From positions 54,333 to 118,332 of the forward strand of contig JANBPK010000932.1 in NCBI GenBank assembly GCA_027579435.1: DNA of 64,000 nucleotides, in the 5' to 3' direction. Of this stretch, positions 1-10,872 are shown piece by piece (positions within the stretch are counted from its first letter, which is position 1; each line of letters begins with the position of its first letter). The notes beneath the pieces were generated by a model. It was not told the DNA's origin. It was given only the letters and a program-made list of their open reading frames with translations, and did not search any database. Origin of the DNA: Candolleomyces eurysporus. Its lineage: Eukaryota > Basidiomycota > Agaricomycetes > Agaricales > Psathyrellaceae. The translations under genes and the position numbers were made by a program.

Positions 1-700
1 CGCACGAGCGATGCATTGCCCCGTGAACCAGGCTGTTTGGATGAGAACGACCAGTTTGGCCAATCCGTCACTCTTGCTACGGTCCTCGATCTCCTGCTTG
101 GTCAGTATATCATGCAAGGTTCGAAGTTTGTCATACCCAACGCGGCTTCGTTCGGCAGTGTCAAAGCTGTCCCAGGTGGTGGGGACAGACGAAAGATAGC
201 ACTTAAGATCGGGGTATACGTGTTCTCCGTCGTAGTTAAAGATGACACCTCCCATTTGGAGGAAATGTCCCTCAACCATGCTCCACCCATGTCCTTGTAG
301 CGGGATTAGATCTCAAACGACATGCTATTCATGACCGAAATGACGAACCCATTTGTTTCGCGATTTTACGCGCACCGAACCACTGGTTGCACGCGAACAT
401 CATGACGACTTCCGGCATGAGAAGCGCCCACCCAAATAATGCGAGCTTTCTGCGAAACACCTGCCAGTGAGTCGGCCGGTATCCACACATGTTTGGGTGC
501 ACCGTGAACCAGGTGCATAGTAATATGGTCGATAGGCAGCTTGTAACTATCCCCGCCGTCGACCGATAGTTCGTGATGAAGACGTATTCAACGCCATTCT
601 CCAATTTGACCGATGTCGTTGACGAGTTGGTCCCGACTTGGCCGCCAGGAGCGAATGCGCGATTGTAGAGCGAATTTACGGCCAGGAGCGAGAGCGCCAT
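1..700 (-). CDS. Membrane-protein family copy A (partial, runs off the window)
   Basis: This is the 5' part of a gene whose remainder lies left of base 1. I do not know its function. The start at 700 gives a hydrophobic signal-like N-terminus (MALSLLAVNSLYNRAF), then Asn/Thr-rich residues, then membrane-type segments around 'CLSTILLCTWFTVHP' and 'LFGWALLMPEVVMMFACNQWFGARKI'. A second exon begins near 300 with the family hallmark of a 'VEGHFLQMGG'-like stretch and enters the 'DRSKSDGLAK' region before the edge. The family is common in Agaricomycetes and is usually left as hypothetical; from memory it belongs to the group labelled PTHR35043, which should be confirmed. Copy B, 2.33 kb away on the same strand, is nearly identical over this part. 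A TATA-like tract lies just upstream at about 748-760. Confidence 0.75.
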
Positions 701-1279
701 GATAGCAGCTCAACGAGGAATGGAGGATGTTGCGAGATACCCCGGATCCTTATATCCCAAGGAATTCGTTGTACAGCATTTGTGTCATATAGTTGAAGAA
801 TGTCAGTGCTGGCTTCTCGAAGGCCTTCTGGGAAATCTGCTGTTGAACTTGCTCTATAAAGGGCACTGTTCACACGTTTGGCCCACTTCGCCGGCACGAG
901 CTCCATGAACAGCTTTTAGCTCGACAACTGGACTTCCTGCAAGAAGATTGGAGATAGGGAGCTCGAATCTATAAAAGTCGCTCGGGTGTTAAGATCGGTA
1001 TGCCCATACATTGACGCCCCGATATCGTCGTTGTAGAGTTTGGGTAATTGGCCATTCCACAAATCCGCCCTTTGACCTTGTGGAAATGATCTGCTGGAGA
1101 TCTTATCAGAGTTATCTTATCCGAGTATGGACGAGCTGCACAGCCACGCTTCCTGATGAAGCGAACAGGCTCTTGCTCAGATGTTTGCGCGCAGACCATG
1201 TTCGAAATTGAAAACAATGGGGTATGGGGGTCAATGGGTAATAAGTAGGTATCCGCGAACGGTACAGAGTCCAGACGCT

Positions 1280-3033
1280 CTAAATATGGGGAATGAAATC
1301 AGACCACTCAATGGATATATGACCTGGCGCCGGAACGTTGGCCATTCCCCAAAAGGCTACAACAAGGAGGGCAATACGACCGGCAATATATAGCACGACC
1401 GCAAGAGAACCTGATAGTCCCACCAAGTAGATGAGCCACATGGGCATGCCTTGAAGCCAATGCCTACCCCGCAATAACGACGCGCCGGGCGGAATCGCGA
1501 GTATCAGAGGCGAGAAGGTGAGATAGATAGAGCCTATTCTCCAGAGAGAAGCAGCCGTGGATGTGGGGAACGGATAGGACCAACTGATGCAGTGGATGGC
1601 ACCGAATATTGAAGCGAGTGCGTCGACAGTGAGGGCTGCAACGTAAAAAAGCCGTGCGTCTTCTGGTATGTAAGCGAAATAAACCTGGCCCAATCCAGCT
1701 GGGTAGTACCCAACGCCTGCAAGCCGAAGAACCCGAGTAATAGATAACCGATTGAGCCATATCAAAACTCCTATAAATACCAAGAGAGTGAGATGGTCAT
1801 CAGCTAGGTACGAGTAAATTGGAAGACAGACGTGGAATGCGTATTTCCTGAATTCTTCGAAATAGGCCGCATATTGTTGGCCAAACATCTTGATGTGAGG
1901 GAGACGGACGGAGTGTCTCTGTGACGGAGTGTTTGCCCGCAGGAATGTTGTGACGATGGGAAGAAGATGAACGGATTGTTTTGGTGACGGAATGTGTCTC
2001 ATCGTTCACTGGAAGGTCAATCTGTATCACCCTCGGGAGGCGAACATCCTCGATATAAGCTGGGGGAAGGGTGTCGAGTTCTATCGATGGAAAGTGATGG
2101 ATTTGTGTCTCGGTGTCCATGGGACGTTCCTCGTTAAGAATTGGTGCAGAGATGTCGGATTCTATTGATGGGGAGCGACAGAACTGCAGGGGAGTCGGTT
2201 GAAAGTGGAGTTCGATCACGATGGGGTGACACACATCGAGAGGTTTATTCCACCAGAAAAAGTACATCACTCCATTCAGGGCGGTGTAGGCCAGCGTGAT
2301 TATTTCCAACTCGGTGATGACAAGTTTCTGGGCCGCACGAGCGATGCATTGCCCCGTGAACCAGGCTGTTTGGACGAGAACGACCAGTTTGGCCAATCCG
2401 TCACTCTTGCTGCGGTCCTCGATCTCTTCCTTGGTCATTAAATCATGCAAGGTTCGAAGTTTATCATACCCAACGCGGCTTCGTTCGGCAGAGTCAAGAC
2501 TGTCCCAGGTGGTGGGGACAGACGAAAGATAACATTTAAGATCGGGGTATACGTGTTTTCCGTCGTGGTTGAACATGACACCTCCCATTTGGAGGAAATG
2601 TCCCTCGACCATACTCCAGCCATGTCCTTGTAGCGGGATTAGCTCTTAAAAGACACGCTATTTTTCACCGTAATGACGAACCCATTTGTTTCGCGATTTT
2701 ACGCGCACCGAACCACTGGTTGCACGCGAACATCATGACGACTTCCGGCATGAGAAGCGCCCACCCAAATGATGTGAGCTTTCTGCGAAACACCCGCCAC
2801 TGGGTTGGCCGGTATCCACACACGTTTGGGTGTACCGTGAACCAGGTACATAATAATATGGTCGATAGGCAGCTGGTAACTATCCCCGCCGTCGACCGAT
2901 AGTTCGTGGTGAAGACGTATTCAACGCCGTTCTCCAATTTGACTGATGTCGTTGATGAGTTGGTCGCGACTTGGCCTCCAGGAGCGCATGCGCGATCGTA
3001 GAGCGAATGTACGGCCAGGAGAGGGAGCGCCAT
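1280..3033 (-). CDS. Membrane-protein family copy B (apparently complete)
   Basis: A multi-exon gene of unknown function. The start at 3033 gives the signal-like MALPLLAVHSLYDRA; a TATA-like 'tataagg' lies about 55 bases upstream on the coding strand. Exon 1 ends at 'KIAKQMG', spliced by a GT-AG intron of about 56 bases to 'HGWSMVEGHFLQMGG'. Next come the family core 'EDRSKSDGLAKLVVLVQTAW', a hydrophobic stretch ending 'FFWWNKPLD', a polar Ser/Thr-rich linker with internal repeats (about 1900-2010), and a C-terminal half with four or five membrane-type segments. The end is the family signature 'GHISIEWSDFIPHI'. The frame changes between about 1800 and 2000, so a short intron or an indel lies in the linker; I could not fix its borders. 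Probably an integral membrane protein. Confidence 0.75.
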
Positions 3034-3577
3034 GGTAGCAGCTCGACGAGAGATGGAATGTGGTGGGAGACTCCCCGGATCCTTATAAACCAATGTATTC
3101 GTTGTACAGCTTTGGGTGATATAACTAACGAAGGTCAGTGCTGGCTTCTCGAGGGTCTTGTGAGAGAGGTGCTGTTAAACTTCCTCTATGATGGGCATCG
3201 TTTACACTTATGGCTCTTGCTCGGGGTGACCTTCATGAACAGCTTTTGGCTCGGGATCTGGACTTTCCCCAAGCAAAAGAGTGTTAGGGAGCCCGAATTC
3301 ATCATGTCGCTCAGGTGTTAGAATAGATATGCCCATACATTGACGCCAACTTTGTCTTGCGGAGCACAGACAACTTGGGCCGATCATCCGAACACAGATA
3401 TTGTCAAACTGTCCTTTGTGTAGTTTGGGTGATCGGTCTTATACCTCTCTCTCAACAGCTTTGCGCTGTTAACGTGACTTGGCAGATCTTATCTTATCCA
3501 GGTCTTGCACAGCCACGCTTGCTGATGAAGCGGACATGCAGCTCTTGCTCAGAGACGCCGACTAGATACCACCCACC

Positions 3578-6378
3578 ATGCCTATCCTCCAATTTGCCCC
3601 ATTCTCATCTATCGTATCACCCGCATTCTGGCATAAGCTCACGGACTTGAAGATCGACGTACTCAAGCTATCAGATGAATCGCTGCCCATCACCGGTACC
3701 TACACGGCCGGGAAGAGTATAACGGACCGAGAGACGGGGAAGGAGGTCGTTTTGTCGACCAACTTTAGCGTTGGTGGGGACAGCTTCGATGTTGCCCAAG
3801 CTGAGCGGAGTGGGGAGCTTGCGTCCGGCCTGGCCTCAACCTCGAATACAATCACCGCTGCGGGATCGTTCAAGAACTTCAACACGATCGAAGAATTCAA
3901 GTCGGTTGACAAGACCAAGTTCTTCAATGACGAAGCTCAGAAGGTGCCTGCCGCTCCCCTCTATCCACGCTGCCCTCGTAGAACTGATGTGTCTAGATCT
4001 GGGACTCGATCATAACCACCAAGTCGACCGCGGAACTGACGCGATTCTTCCTGATCACATTCGCTGATTTGAAAAAGTACAAGTACTATTATTGGTTTGC
4101 ATTCCCAGCCTTTGTCTCGAAGCCTGCATGGGAGATTGGAGATGAAGGGTGGAAGGACGCCGGTGATGTCCTCTCGAGAGACAATGTACGCTGCTTCCGT
4201 CCCTCGTTTTAACACCAGCTGCTCATAACTGGCCCAGTTGTCGTCCATCAACACCCAAATTCGTTCCCAAGATACCCTGCCCGCGTTCTTCCTCGTAAAA
4301 CGATCAGGGCTGTCGGTGTCAGTTGCCAAGGTGGAAGAGTACGAGTCATTCTTCCAAGGCGTTCCTGCTGAAGAGGTGAGTCATGCACTCGAACGCGTTT
4401 TCATTCACCACTTCCTCATCATACACCGTGACAGCGCATCGTTTCCTTCATCGATCCCTCCGCCGACCCTGCCAACCCGGGATGGCCACTCCGCAACCTC
4501 CTCGCCTACCTCCACGCGCTCTACCCCAAAGAGACCACCTCAGTCCTTGTGCTACGATGGCGTGACAACGAGATTACAACTGCTACCCCAAATACCCATT
4601 GGAAGAGCCAAATTGGGACCGTATTCTTGAGCGGTGACGCGGCAACGACCACCGAGAAACCGAGTGCTGTGGGTTGGGAACGGAATCCTCAAGGGAAGTT
4701 GGGGGNCGAGGTTGGCGGATTTGGCACCGATGATGGATCCTACGAGGTATGTTCACCGTCTTCTTTGTACATTGTCCCTGTATGGTGCTCTATAACCCTT
4801 TCTTTGTTATGCTACAGACTCGCTGCTCAAGCCGTGGACCTCAACTTGAAACTCATGCGATGGCGGATCCTTCCTCAACTCGACCTCGAGAAGGTGTCGA
4901 ATGCGAGATGCTTGTTGTTGGGTGCTGGCACGCTGGGATGTTACGTTGCAAGGGCCCTTATGGTGTGTTCTTCCCTCCGTTTCCTCACTCAGAGCACCTC
5001 TGACTGAATCATCTTCCGCGTCTTCAGGGCTGGGGTGTCCGAACGATCACATTCGTCGACTCCGCGCGCGTCTCTTTCTCCAACCCCGTCCGCCAACCTC
5101 TGTTTGAATTCGAAGATTGCTTGAATGGTGGGAAGCCAAAGGCGGAATGTGCAGCTGAAGCGTTGAAGAAGATCAATCCCGGGATCGTACGTCTCCTTTT
5201 CTCTGGCCTTCCTTCGTCCTTCCGCTCACTCGAATTCGTCTATCTATCATTTCCTCCCGTTTTCTAATCCCGCCCTTTCACAACACGGTTTTGATATGGT
5301 AGAATGCGACTGGCCATTCAATGTCGATTCCTATGCCCGGACATCCCATATCTACGACCTCAGCCACAGTGCTCGAACAAGCCAAAGCCGACGTAGCGAA
5401 GCTTGAGCAGCTGTTCGAAGAGCACGATGCCGTGTTTTTGTTGATGGATTCAAGGGAGAGTAGGTGGTTGCCTACGGTTATTGGAGCCAGTAAGGGCAAG
5501 GTACGCTGCGCTCGTTTAACGGATAGCACGATGGATGCTTACTCAGACGATCTATCATAACAGATTGTGATTAACAGTGCACTCGGATTCGATACGTTCC
5601 TCGTCATGAGGCATGGAGTGCGTGCGTCCAAGGTCCAGGAGGGTAAGCAGAGGTTGGGGTGTTATTATTGTAATGACATCGTCGCGCCCGGAGACGTAAG
5701 TCGCTCATTCGCCCCTACCCGATGTNGCTGGTGATAATGTTCTGTCCTGGTTTATTTCTCGCTCCTCTCCCTCGTTTNGTAGTCCTTGACAGACCGAACC
5801 CTCGACCAAATGTGTACAGTCACCCGACCAGGTCTNGGCCCCTATAGCAGCTGCGACAGCTGTGGAACTTTTAACCTCAATTCTTCAACACCCAGACGGG
5901 TACGTCTTCCTCTCAGCACCTACGCGCCTCATGAGCTGACCTGGGTTCCGAAACGACTCTCAGGGTCAATGCCCCACCAAGTCCACCAAACGCCGAACTT
6001 CTACCAACTCAATCGTACGCTGATCAAGGAGGAAGCGTGTTAGGCGTCGTGCCACACCAAATCAGAGGATTCCTAGCGCAGTTCAGAAATCTACAGCTGG
6101 TCGGGAGCGGTTATGACAGGTGTACGGGGTGTAGCGAGGCTGTGAGTGTCCTGCCTGTCCCTTGTCGCTCGTTTGCTGATTGATGGTGCGATTTGAATTT
6201 CGATGATCAGGTCCTCGAAGCATACGAGAAAGACGGCTTCGATATGCTCCTCAAAGTCTTCAACGACCAGAAGTACTTGGAGGAAGTTGCGGGGCTGGAT
6301 AAGCTCAAGGAGGAAGGCGAGGCCGCGCTTGAAGCTGTGGATTGGGACGAAGACGAGGGTGGTGAGGACGATTTCTGA
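3578..6378 (+). CDS. ATG7: Ubiquitin-like modifier-activating enzyme ATG7
   Basis: ATG7 is the E1-like enzyme that activates Atg12 and Atg8 and passes them to Atg10 and Atg3 in autophagosome formation in the cytosol. The N-terminus ([20 protein letters not shown]) matches the family. The first exons are about 3578-3943, 3997-4185, 4238-4375 and 4435-4746, joined by short GT-AG introns. The adenylation domain has the nucleotide-binding '[16 protein letters not shown]' and '[13 protein letters not shown]'. The catalytic cysteine is the C of '[12 protein letters not shown]' (codon 5813-5815). '[15 protein letters not shown]' and an acidic tail ending EDDF follow. The n at 4706 and at 5836 each add one base: omitting them restores '[17 protein letters not shown]' and '[16 protein letters not shown]'. 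The n at 5726 and 5778 are intronic. Total length is about 700 residues, as usual for the family. The gene looks intact. Confidence 0.95.
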
Positions 6379-6943
6379 TGTATCGGCTCGACAACCAACC
6401 AATTCGACGCAGAGCTTGAAGGTGATGAGGAAGATATTGTGGAAGAAGATGTCGAAGGCCGACGAGAGCAGATACCGCAGCAGGGAGAGGAAGAAGACCA
6501 GGAGAGAAAGGAGGAAGTGAAGGAGAGGCGTGGGCTTCGGAAGATTCTCTCAGTGTATGTACTTCTAGCACGATTATTACGATGGTTACGATTGCGACGA
6601 CGACAAACTTGAATATTACATTTGCTCCAATATCATAGGATTTGAGTGGGAAAGCGTCGAGAGCTGGGTGAACGAGACCTCTGAAGTCATACCGGCAGAT
6701 CAGTTCACCAATACCCGGTAGTCGCACCTACAGAGAGCGCAACGCCATTCGCTGGAACTGTCCACTCCAACATTTCTTAATGCTCACCGTCGCAGCCGGT
6801 CCCCGGACAATGATCGAAGGTCGAAATTGAATTAGTGTCCGAGAGTCGGTTCCGTAAACCAATGGCCACACTTCGATTTCTACAGAGATTATAGCGAAGA
6901 TAACGAGGCCCACAGGGCAATCGGTACCGCTTTTGGGTGTCAT
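6305..6943 (-). CDS. Tentative small membrane protein, tail-to-tail with ATG7
   Basis: I do not recognise this. Two minus-strand open stretches join in frame through a GT-AG intron: an upstream part from ATG 6943 (MTPKSGTDCPVGLVIFAII...) ending 'RGPAAT', then after gtgagc...ctgtag the part beginning 'VRLPGIGELICRYDFRG'. It contains two hydrophobic segments ('GLVIFAIISVEIEVW' and 'NVIFKFVVVAIVTIVIIVLE'). The 3' limit is uncertain: the open frame runs into the last coding bases of ATG7 on the other strand, so a further intron or an earlier end is possible. Support is only the coherent splice and hydrophobicity; it may be spurious. Confidence 0.28.
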
Positions 6944-7025
6944 TGTCTTCCCGTTGTTTCATTCTATCCAACGACTCAATCAGTCGAAGGACGCTTACGA
7001 CATTGTTGCAAGAATAGCTTTCACG

Positions 7026-7356
7026 ATGCGTCATGTTTCTTGTATTCTGATGGGATTTGCTTTGGCAGGTTCTTCGACTTCTCGGGGTTCTACCCCTACT
7101 TCGAGTCTAATTACTCTCTTCGTTAAGAAATGCCGAGCATCGGGGTACGGTGAAAAGATAACGGAGTGCCTTTGTTTGGATCCTGTGGACTTGCTTCGGT
7201 GAGATGAGGGAACTGGTAGGAGAGCTGTTGTACTTTCACCCGGCGGTATGATCGTCGATGGTGACAGCTCAAGAAGATTCGTCCATGGCGTAAGCCATAC
7301 TGTATATCTATTGAGTGGCGGCATAATTGACACATTTCTCACAGGGAATCTGTTGA
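7026..7356 (+). CDS. Tentative small secreted cysteine-containing peptide (68 aa)
   Basis: Unknown product. The start at 7026 gives a signal-peptide-like MRHVSCILMGFALAGSST, then a Ser/Thr stretch and a C-terminal part with cysteines in 'KKCRASGYG', 'TECLCLDP' and a final 'GGIC' before the stop. Exons are 7026-7198, 7268-7289 and 7345-7356. Both introns are canonical (gtgaga...gacag, 69 bases; gtaagc...cacag, 55 bases) and keep the frame. It is transcribed away from the tentative membrane gene at 6305-6943. Small secreted cysteine-containing proteins are common in fungi, but a peptide this short could be chance. Confidence 0.33.
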
Positions 7357-7574
7357 GAAGAATCGGCTCCACCATCCACTGAAGGACTGGAATTTGTGCT
7401 TACGCTGGATGAATCGAATTGCCTCTCATCATTCCTGGAAAACATACGAAGACTTCCTTTCGCTTGGCTGCCCTGTCCTACGGATGAATCGAACTTGATG
7501 CACGCTAAAGCTCGGAAAAAAACTCCCCTAGTGCCCATTGGCTCTTGCCTCGAGCCATCGCAGGGACAGGATGG

Positions 7575-7582
7575 TATAAATA
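7575..7582 (+). promoter_or_regulatory. TATA box of the tyrosinase gene
   Basis: TATAAATA lies 74-81 bases upstream of the tyrosinase ATG at 7656, at a distance usual for a fungal core promoter. The bases from the preceding tentative gene (7357) to this point hold no other signal I can support. Confidence 0.5.
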
Positions 7583-7655
7583 TGCGTTACTATTTGTGAT
7601 TGATTTCTGGTTCGAAGCTCTTGACAACGACGAATTGAGGAGACCCTACGAAAAA

Positions 7656-8993
7656 ATGGTGTCTCTTCGCACGCTCCTAGCCTCTTTCGCTTCTGTCGTC
7701 CTTGCTACAGGTGTCGCGGCTGCACCTTCACCAGAAAAAGCTGGAACATGCTCTGAGCTTCGTCTCTTCAAGGAATGGTGTGTCGTTTTTGCCACGTTCA
7801 TTCGCCTCTGTATCCCAGTTACTGACACGAGCATTATGTCGATAGGCGTGACATTTCCAAGCAAGACCAGCTCGGGTACATCCAGGCCGTCCTCTGCCTG
7901 ATGAAGCTTCCTCCTAAGGATAAGTCGAGGCCTGATCCCAAGTCCCGCTTTGAGGAATTTCAAGCAACGCATATTTATTTGACTGATCGAGTTCACTCTG
8001 TGGTACGTCGATCCGTTCCGTAACTTCTTAACTCTTCGTAACCTGGTGGATGTAGGGCCATTTCTTGCCATGGCATCGACACCTTGGTACACTCTACGCG
8101 AATGCTTTGCGTGATGAGTGTGGATACAAGGGTCCTATCGCGTGAGCCCTTTCATTAGATAAGTCAAGGCGAGTTCAGCTAGTCTGACGGTATCCTTATT
8201 CTTCAAGATTCTGGGATTGGTCTCGAGATGCCGATAACCGAGCTGTTCCGTATGTCTTTCTCCCATGGAAAACACACGTCCGATACGTCAGACTCTAACA
8301 CCCTACCATCTACAGCCTCAAGAATTCTCCGATTTTCGACCCAGTCTATGGCTTCGGTGGTGATGGCGTCCCCGGGACCTACACCCTACCTCCCGACCCG
8401 GTTGGAGACTCTGCCCTCTTCCCGTGGACCTTCAGAGGTTGCATCCAGGACGGTCCCTTCAAAGGCATCAAAGTTCATCTTGGACCGGGAAAGCTCCTCA
8501 CGGAACACTGTATCGTTCGTGGGATCGACGAAAGTTGGAGGCGTACGGCGTTCAGTGCTAATGTGCAGAGAGTTATGGAATCGAAGACGTATGAAGATTT
8601 TAGGCTGATTATCGACGAGTTCATGAACCCGATTCATGGCGGTGGGCACGGAATAGTTGGCGGGGAGATGCTGAATATCTATTCCGCCGCTGCTGGTATG
8701 TCGTTGCTTAATCAGTTGCCTCCTCACGAATGGATCAAGCTGATTGATGGTCGATGGTATCAGATCCGATATTTTACCTCCATCATGCCAACCTCGATAG
8801 GGTCTGGTGGAAGTGGCAGGAGGCTGACCGCGCCAAGCGTTTATATCAGATCTCCGGTCCAACCACTCAGAGAGGCAACGACCAAATTACCCTCGACTTC
8901 GTTCTGGACTTCCCAGCACTCGGCCCGAATATCACTGTTCGTGATACTATGGATTCGCGATTGGCCCCCGAATGTTTTGTGTACGATTACTAG
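7656..8993 (+). CDS. Secreted tyrosinase-family copper oxidase
   Basis: A type-3 copper protein of the tyrosinase family, which oxidises monophenols and/or diphenols and is linked to pigment formation. The start at 7656 gives a clear signal peptide (MVSLRTLLASFASVVLATG, A-rich to about residue 23). The CuA site is seen as 'ATHIYLTDRVH' and, after an intron, 'GHFLPWHRHLGTLYANALR' and 'YWDWSRD'. The CuB site is seen as 'NPIHGGGHGIVGG' and, across the intron that ends near 8762, 'DPIFYLHHANLDRVWWKWQ'. All expected copper-binding histidines are present. Five or so short GT-AG introns are needed (for example after 'LFKEW' and after 'DRVHSV'). The protein is a short single-domain form of about 330-350 residues without the C-terminal inhibitory domain of long mushroom tyrosinases. 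No melanin or siderophore cluster is visible next to it. Confidence 0.9.
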
Positions 8994-10870
8994 TAGGAAG
9001 CACCGGTATCTTTGAAGACAATGATCAAGCGCGCATTGGAAAAATGTGTTGAGTCCCAGAGAGAGGCGCATAGCAGCGCAGATGGAAAGCCTCGAGGCGC
9101 GATGAGGCGGTAGTCACAAATGCCCCATGACAAGTTCCGCCGTGCAAGGTCTCAAAATACATTTCTCATCAGACCATGATTACCATTTAAGCCTAAAATT
9201 AGCTCAAGGGGTGCCATCGTATACGAGCAGGCCAGGGCGCTTATTGGGTTATGGAGGCTATAAAATGGTCGAAGGAGACGTGTGACACTGATCTCCTGAA
9301 CAGTGACAAATCCGCGAAAGAGAATTCGGGAAGCCAGAATCACGATGATCACCACAATGCGGGTTCACGGGCGTGTGCAGTCGTAGATACGGAAGTCTAG
9401 TTACAACAGCAATGAGCATGCGACTGTGACCAAGGAGTCGGACTCGGGCTCACTTTTCGATCACCAAGGCGCTGGATGCACTTGCGAGCATTCTCTGATA
9501 TCACACGCCAACGACGAGCCTCAACGTGCCGGATTGGGCCGGGGTTGTGTCGGATGCCGTTGCGACGAGGTCGTAGCCGTCGCGCTTGGCCTCGAATCCA
9601 CCAGGTCATAATCAGCAAAGTCTGGACCACGAAGACCTCTCGTGTGAGCTCAAGATCTGAGCCTAAAGCTGTCGTAGGGTTAGGGAGAAGTGAATTGGAG
9701 GGGAAAGGGTCTTACAGCTCTTCCCAGGCCACACAGACGTTTCGAAACTCCTTCGATTCCGTCAGCTCAACGCTACCTCCCTCCGCGTCCCGTCCCCTGG
9801 CTACTTGACTGCGATCCTGAATGAGCCCTAGTGCGAGTACAATCGGACTGACAGAACGAAATTGAGTAAGAAGCTGACAGCGGACCGGGCAGTGACCAGT
9901 GAGTCTCCTCTCCGACTTCGTCAGAGGAGGGAGATATCCGAGGGTGCGGGGATCGACATGGTGACAGAGTCCGACGTTTTTGAGTAATTGAGAGCAAGGG
10001 GGAGCTATGAGACGGAAAGAAATGATGATAAAGCTGAATATCGAAGGGAGATCCTGGTTGTAGTATGGCATGGAGAATGGGAGGTGGCTAGGGAGAGGAT
10101 TTTGAGAATATCCGAAGGAAAGGAGAGGCTGCGGTATGATGAAAGATTGAGATCTGGGAGTCATGATGGGTAGCTATTTGGGGGAACGAGAAGTGGAGGG
10201 AACGAGGAGGAACGAGGCACGCACGAAGAACAATGGAGGGAACCCTATAGGTAACCTACCCACGACCGACTTACTAGGCACATTGTATCTGACATGGGAC
10301 GTCTGTGATGCGCATGTATTCCAGAGTTGTAAAGGATCTATACAGTCGGAGGCACCCCACGAGAGAGAGGGAGAGAGGTGCATGACACCTTTTTGCCATA
10401 GACCGCGGGAACACGGCTTGCCGGCTTATGAGATAAGATAGCCAGTTCGACGGCACAGATAATCACGATCAAGAGTCCAGCCCTCTGAGGATTTGGCCGA
10501 AGCGAGAGAATTACCCTATTTCCCATTCAGCTCATAGGCCCGGCGACGGAAGTTGTAGGCATGCATGAAGAAGGCACTAATATTGGCGATTCGAGAGAGC
10601 GAGCGTTGGGTGCTTGAGGGAATGAGGTGCCTGAGGTTTACACCAAATCCCAGTCCGGAGGCAATGGGAATCGACGGAGCCAAAATCTGATGAAAACTGA
10701 AATTACGGGCAATTAGTTCGACTCTGAACCTATTCCCTTAGGAGAGGTGGAGTTCTAATACCTGAAAAACGATGACTGCGCCAGCGTTGGGGTTGATATA
10801 GCTTCCCAGCCAGGATCTAGATCTACAAGTCCATTTACCAAAACACACACGGCTTGGGACCGCGCTGATT
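8994..10870. other. Gene-poor interval without a gene I can support
   Basis: Both strands hold only short open stretches. The longest, on the minus strand at 9712-10164, has no recognisable domain and no convincing splice partners, although a neighbouring Arg-rich stretch at 9397-9630 could belong with it. 10160-10240 is purine-rich. I see no RNA gene. Confidence 0.4.
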
Positions 10871-10872
10871 AT

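Larger units (their letters stand above)
1..3560. repeat. Tandem segmental duplication, period about 2333 bases
   Basis: Bases 1 to about 1200 realign with bases 2334 to about 3560 at high identity. The shared part includes the first two exons of copies A and B, their promoter, and upstream landmarks such as 'tatgcccatacattgacgcc' (about 1000 and 3330) and 'gcacagccacgct' (about 1138 and 3508). Similarity is highest in the coding part and falls off upstream, where small indels appear. Divergence begins just before the ATG7 start codon, so the right copy ends against the ATG7 promoter. The left copy continues beyond the window. Confidence 0.85.

Noticed and set aside
9712..10164. 150-codon minus-strand open frame ending 'VELTESKEFRNVCVAWEEL'
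   Set aside because: I first thought of an MPDU1-like tail because of the VEL motif, but no other MPDU1 block or GSGRPG motif is nearby, and the rest matches nothing I know.
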